8,542 nucleotides of DNA, taken from contig JAKLLJ010000053.1 in assembly GCA_023150215.1 (NCBI GenBank), positions 1 to 8,542 on the forward strand, read 5' to 3'. Positions within the stretch are counted from its first letter, which is position 1. Each line of letters starts with the position of its first letter. A program made the translations under genes and the position numbers. Below are positions 5,850-8,542 of this stretch, piece by piece. The notes under the pieces were generated by a model that searched no databases, was not told where the DNA came from, and saw only the letters and a list, made by a program, of their open reading frames with translations. The DNA is from Thauera sp. (lineage in GTDB: Bacteria; Pseudomonadota; Gammaproteobacteria; Burkholderiales; Rhodocyclaceae).

Positions 5850-5881
5850 AAAAAGGCGCGGTTTTTACCGCGCCTTTTTTT
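5850..5881. terminator. Strong intrinsic terminator, probably bidirectional
   Basis: AAAAAGGCGCGG (5850-5861) pairs perfectly with CCGCGCCTTTTT (5868-5879) across a 6-base loop, followed by more T residues. A 12-bp GC-centred stem flanked by A and T tracts works on both strands. It sits 19 bases after the PEP-CTERM stop and 50 bases beyond the convergent prsT stop, so it can end both transcripts. Confidence 0.92.
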
Positions 5882-5891
5882 ATTGCGTGCG

Positions 5892-5927
5892 CCCGGCAAG
5901 CATCTTTTGTGCCAGCCGGGTCTTTTT
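5892..5927 (+). terminator. Second hairpin with T-rich tail, backup terminator
   Basis: CCCGGC (5892-5897) and GCCGGG (5915-5920) form a 6-bp GC stem, with a possible inner GCA/TGC extension, followed by TCTTTTT. On the plus strand this has the form of a weaker intrinsic terminator. On the minus strand the bases after the stem are not U-rich, so it would not act alone for prsT. Confidence 0.5.
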
Positions 5928-5931
5928 CTGT

Positions 5932-8542
5932 TTAATTGTCGCGGGCGCCTGCCTTGGCGAGCAGTTGTCTGGCTTCTTGTGCCTCGGGTGCGTTCGGAAA
6001 CTTGGCGATGAGCGCACGCAATACCTCATGGGCCTCGGTGCGCTGTTCCCGGTCGAGCAGGACGGTGGCTAGGTGCAACTGTATTTCCGGCCGCTCGGGG
6101 GCGCGTTGCGCAGCCTCGCGGATCAGGTTGTAGGCGCGCAGGCGGTCTCCGCCCTTGAGCGTGAGCATCGCCAGGGTGTCGAGCACGTCCGGGTCCGTCG
6201 GTGCGAGGTTCTGTGCACGCTGCGCATACTCCATGGCTTTCGTCCGGTTCTTGTCGCGGTAAAGCCAGGCGATGTTGTTGAGCGCCGGCACGTAATCGGG
6301 ATAGCTCTCCAGGATCTGTGCGTAGCTGGCGGTCGCCTCTTCGTCACGCGCGAGGGCCAGATGGCTTCCTGCGAGTTCCATGAGGACTGCCAGGTCGCGC
6401 GGCCGCTCCTTCAGCCACCCCTTGAGCACGTCCAGGCCTGCATCGTTCTTCTGCTGAAGGAGCAGTGAGCGCGCCAGCAGGATCGTCATCTCGGCGTCCG
6501 GGCGCTGCTTCAGTGCGGCCGAGAAGCGCTCCTCCGCCTTGGCCGGGTCGCCCGTACCCAGGGCGAACCAGCCCTCGATGCCAAGTACTTCGGTTTGGTC
6601 GCCGAAATCCGGGCGGAGTTTGTCGAGGCTCTGGCGGGCCTTCTTCAACTCGCCCGCCTGTACGAGCATCTTGATTTCCCCAACACGGGCTGGCAGGTAG
6701 TGGCGGTCGAGTTCAATTGCGCGCTGCAATTCCCTGCGCGCCTGTGCCGTGTCGCCGCTTCGGGCCAAGGTATCGCTCAGCAGGAAGCGGGCTGCCGCTG
6801 AATCGGGTGCAAGGCGTGCCCATTGCTCGAAGCTGGCGCGTGCAGCGGTGACGTTGCCCGCCAGCATCTGGGCCTTTCCCTTGAGTTCGAGCAGGGCCGG
6901 CCGGTTCTGGATCTGTGCTTCGGAACGGTTGCTGGTGATCTCGAGCACGCGCCCGATGTTGCCGGTGTTCAGATGGGCGGCGGCGAGCCGCTCTGCGGCC
7001 ACCAGTGCGTCCGGATTGTTCTGCACGGCCGTCTCGAGGGCCGCCATCGATTTTGCACCGTCGCCCGCTCGAGCTGCGATCGCGGCCAGCATCAGGGCGG
7101 CCTGCTCCTGCCCGGGATGAGCCTTCAGCAACTCCTCAAGCAGGCTTGTCGCGCGCTCGATCTTTCCCTCGTTCAGTTCGAGCTGCGCCAGGTTGCGCGT
7201 GGCGGAGGGCTCGTTCGGTTGCAGTGTGATCGCCTTCAGGAGTGCCGACCTGGCCAGGTCCCATTCGCCGCGCGCGAGGTGGCAGGCTGCAATCAGGTTG
7301 AGCGGATCCACCTTATCGGGGTGTTGTTCGTGAATGCGCTTCGCCTGATCGAGGGCCGTCGCGATGCGCCCCTTGCGAAAATCATTCAGCGCAGCGAGCA
7401 GGGTGCGTGAATAGTCGTCCGAGCCTGATGCACTGCTCGTCGCCGTGATAACGTCGAAATCCTGGCCAGCGACGAGTTTGGCGACCATCAGCGTCTGCTG
7501 CGCGTCCGGCGAGTCGGGATCGAGTGCCGCGATCCTGCGGGCATAGTCGACGCCTCGGTCCTTGTTGCCTTCCAGCATCGACAAGGTCGCCAGCATGCGC
7601 AGCGCGGTGCGGTCCGTCGGCGCATCGTGAAGCGCGGATTCAAGCATCTGGCGCGCTGATGCGTACTCTGAGCGCCCCATCTGGATCGAGCCAAGCAGCT
7701 CACGCACGCCGCTCGAGCGCGGAAGACGGGCGTGGAGGCTCTGGGCGTGGTTCAACGCCTGCTCAGTCTGGCCCAGCCGGAACCGTGTCGTGGCGAGGTA
7801 CATGCGATTCGCCAGGAAGGACGGATCGGCAGCGTGACACGCTTCGAAGGCATTTGCGGCCTCCATGAGCTTGTCCTGGTGGAAGAAGATGATTCCCTGC
7901 ACGTAATTCACGTAAGGGCTCGATTTGAAGCCGCCCTGCCGGAGCGCATCGATGTCCGCCTGAGCTTCGGCGAACTTCTTGAGGTCCACTCTCGCGAGGG
8001 CGCGTCGCGCGCGGTCGAGACTGGGGTGGCTACGGTGCTTCAAAGCGTTGCCATAGGCGATTTCGGCCTGCTCCGCGTTGCCCGTGGCGAACTCGAGCTC
8101 ACCGAGGGTTCCCCAGGCCTCGGCAGAAGTGGGGTCGGCCTTGAGTGCGCGCTCGATCCACGGCCGGGACTGATCGTATTGTCTCTGCCCAAGATGCAGG
8201 ATGGCCATGCCGACGAGTGCCGTGGTCGCTTGGGGGTCGATTTGCAGCGCCCTCGTGAGCACGGGCTCCGCCGGGCCAACGTCGCCGTTGAGGATGAGGG
8301 CCTGGCCACGCAGGCCCAGAAGCATTGCCTTGTCCTTTGCCGGTACGTCATTCGGGATGATCGACGTCTCGGCGAGCGCCCGATCGATCGCGCCCTGAAG
8401 AACGATCGCCCTGACCAGGGTCAGCTGGGCCGTCGCACGGGGAAGACCGTACTGGATCGCCACCCTGATGTCTTTTTCCGCGCGTGCGGCGTCACCCGTC
8501 TTGAGTGCGATTTGCCCCATGAGCCAGCGCGCACCGACCATG
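5932..8542 (-). CDS. prsT: PEP-CTERM system TPR-repeat protein PrsT (partial, N-terminus outside the window)
   Basis: About 870 residues of continuous tetratricopeptide repeats are visible, of the order of 25 units of about 34 residues. Typical units include AEAWGTLGELEFATGNAEQA and, near the end, NNIAWLYRDKNRTKAMEYAQ followed by DPDVLDTLAMLTLKGGDRLR. Near-complete coverage by TPRs, the length (family members are around 900 residues) and the adjacent PEP-CTERM gene point to PrsT, a predicted lipoprotein of exosortase A/exopolysaccharide loci. The Met at 8541 lies inside a repeat-like segment (ARWLMGQIALKTGDAARAEK), so it is almost certainly internal; the signal peptide and lipobox Cys expected in this family must lie to the right. 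The frame is intact to the TAA at 5932. TPR arrays act as protein-protein scaffolds, and PrsT is presumed to assist polysaccharide export or assembly; its precise function is not established. It converges on the PEP-CTERM gene and shares the terminator at 5850-5881. Confidence 0.88.
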   Translation of the reverse strand, partial: MVGARWLMGQIALKTGDAARAEKDIRVAIQYGLPRATAQLTLVRAIVLQGAIDRALAETSIIPNDVPAKDKAMLLGLRGQALILNGDVGPAEPVLTRALQIDPQATTALVGMAILHLGQRQYDQSRPWIERALKADPTSAEAWGTLGELEFATGNAEQAEIAYGNALKHRSHPSLDRARRALARVDLKKFAEAQADIDALRQGGFKSSPYVNYVQGIIFFHQDKLMEAANAFEACHAADPSFLANRMYLATTRFRLGQTEQALNHAQSLHARLPRSSGVRELLGSIQMGRSEYASARQMLESALHDAPTDRTALRMLATLSMLEGNKDRGVDYARRIAALDPDSPDAQQTLMVAKLVAGQDFDVITATSSASGSDDYSRTLLAALNDFRKGRIATALDQAKRIHEQHPDKVDPLNLIAACHLARGEWDLARSALLKAITLQPNEPSATRNLAQLELNEGKIERATSLLEELLKAHPGQEQAALMLAAIAARAGDGAKSMAALETAVQNNPDALVAAERLAAAHLNTGNIGRVLEITSNRSEAQIQNRPALLELKGKAQMLAGNVTAARASFEQWARLAPDSAAARFLLSDTLARSGDTAQARRELQRAIELDRHYLPARVGEIKMLVQAGELKKARQSLDKLRPDFGDQTEVLGIEGWFALGTGDPAKAEERFSAALKQRPDAEMTILLARSLLLQQKNDAGLDVLKGWLKERPRDLAVLMELAGSHLALARDEEATASYAQILESYPDYVPALNNIAWLYRDKNRTKAMEYAQRAQNLAPTDPDVLDTLAMLTLKGGDRLRAYNLIREAAQRAPERPEIQLHLATVLLDREQRTEAHEVLRALIAKFPNAPEAQEARQLLAKAGARDN

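Noticed and set aside
5099..5899. Minus-strand open frame (266 codons) over the PEP-CTERM gene and terminator
   Set aside because: It reads through the strong bidirectional terminator and has an Arg/Gly-rich composition without domain signatures; the plus-strand gene has a signal peptide, ribosome binding site and PEP-CTERM tail.
6823..7410. Plus-strand open frames opposite prsT, including 6073-6468 and this one
   Set aside because: They are antisense to an uninterrupted TPR array and have no ribosome binding sites or domain features.
8539..8541. ATG at the right edge as the true start of PrsT
   Set aside because: The following residues are already TPR-like and no signal peptide or lipobox is present, so the real start is outside the window.
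1..8542. CRISPR array, tRNA, rRNA, insertion sequence or attachment site
   Set aside because: No regularly spaced direct repeats, tRNA-like cloverleaf, transposase or flanking terminal repeats were seen on either strand.

Overview
The window is high-GC DNA with gene content typical of a betaproteobacterium, most likely of the Rhodocyclales/Burkholderiales type (the Thauera, Azoarcus, Zoogloea or Accumulibacter sort of organism). The argument is a PEP-CTERM-tagged exported protein next to a long TPR protein of the PrsT type, the hallmark of a Gram-negative exosortase A/exopolysaccharide system. The taxon is an inference; no rRNA or other phylogenetic marker is present.

Layout, left to right. 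(1) 1-1905, minus strand: two tandem, mutually similar MacB/FtsX-type ABC transporter permeases. The upstream one is complete and the downstream one runs off the left edge. (2) 1906-1973: a short divergent intergenic region with a small palindrome. (3) 1974-4626, plus strand: a tight three-gene unit made of an E1-like (ThiF/MoeB family) adenylyltransferase, an overlapping large Acg-like nitroreductase, and a membrane-anchored hexapeptide-repeat (left-handed beta helix) acyltransferase. (4) 4627-4837: an AT-rich regulatory region with what looks like a complete sigma-54 promoter: a GG-N10-GC -24/-12 element, a near-consensus IHF site and an upstream dyad-like candidate activator site. (5) 4838-5830: a PEP-CTERM protein with a Sec signal peptide and a C-terminal VPEP/transmembrane/Arg-rich sorting tail. 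(6) 5831-5931: a strong, probably bidirectional intrinsic terminator and a second hairpin. (7) 5932-8542, minus strand: a long TPR protein, PrsT, whose N-terminus lies beyond the right edge.

How the parts may fit together. The PEP-CTERM protein would be exported, recognised by an exosortase (not in this window) and delivered to the envelope or extracellular polymer matrix. PrsT belongs to the same system. The sigma-54 promoter fits the known PrsK/PrsR plus RpoN control of PEP-CTERM genes in floc-forming betaproteobacteria. The E1-like plus nitroreductase pair looks like a two-gene version of the fused ThiF-nitroreductase protein of mycobacteria (Rv1355c, labelled MoeY). Coupled to a membrane acyltransferase beside an exosortase-system gene, it is the least understood and most interesting part of the window. 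The permease pair is probably a separate LolC/LolE-like or MacB-like exporter.
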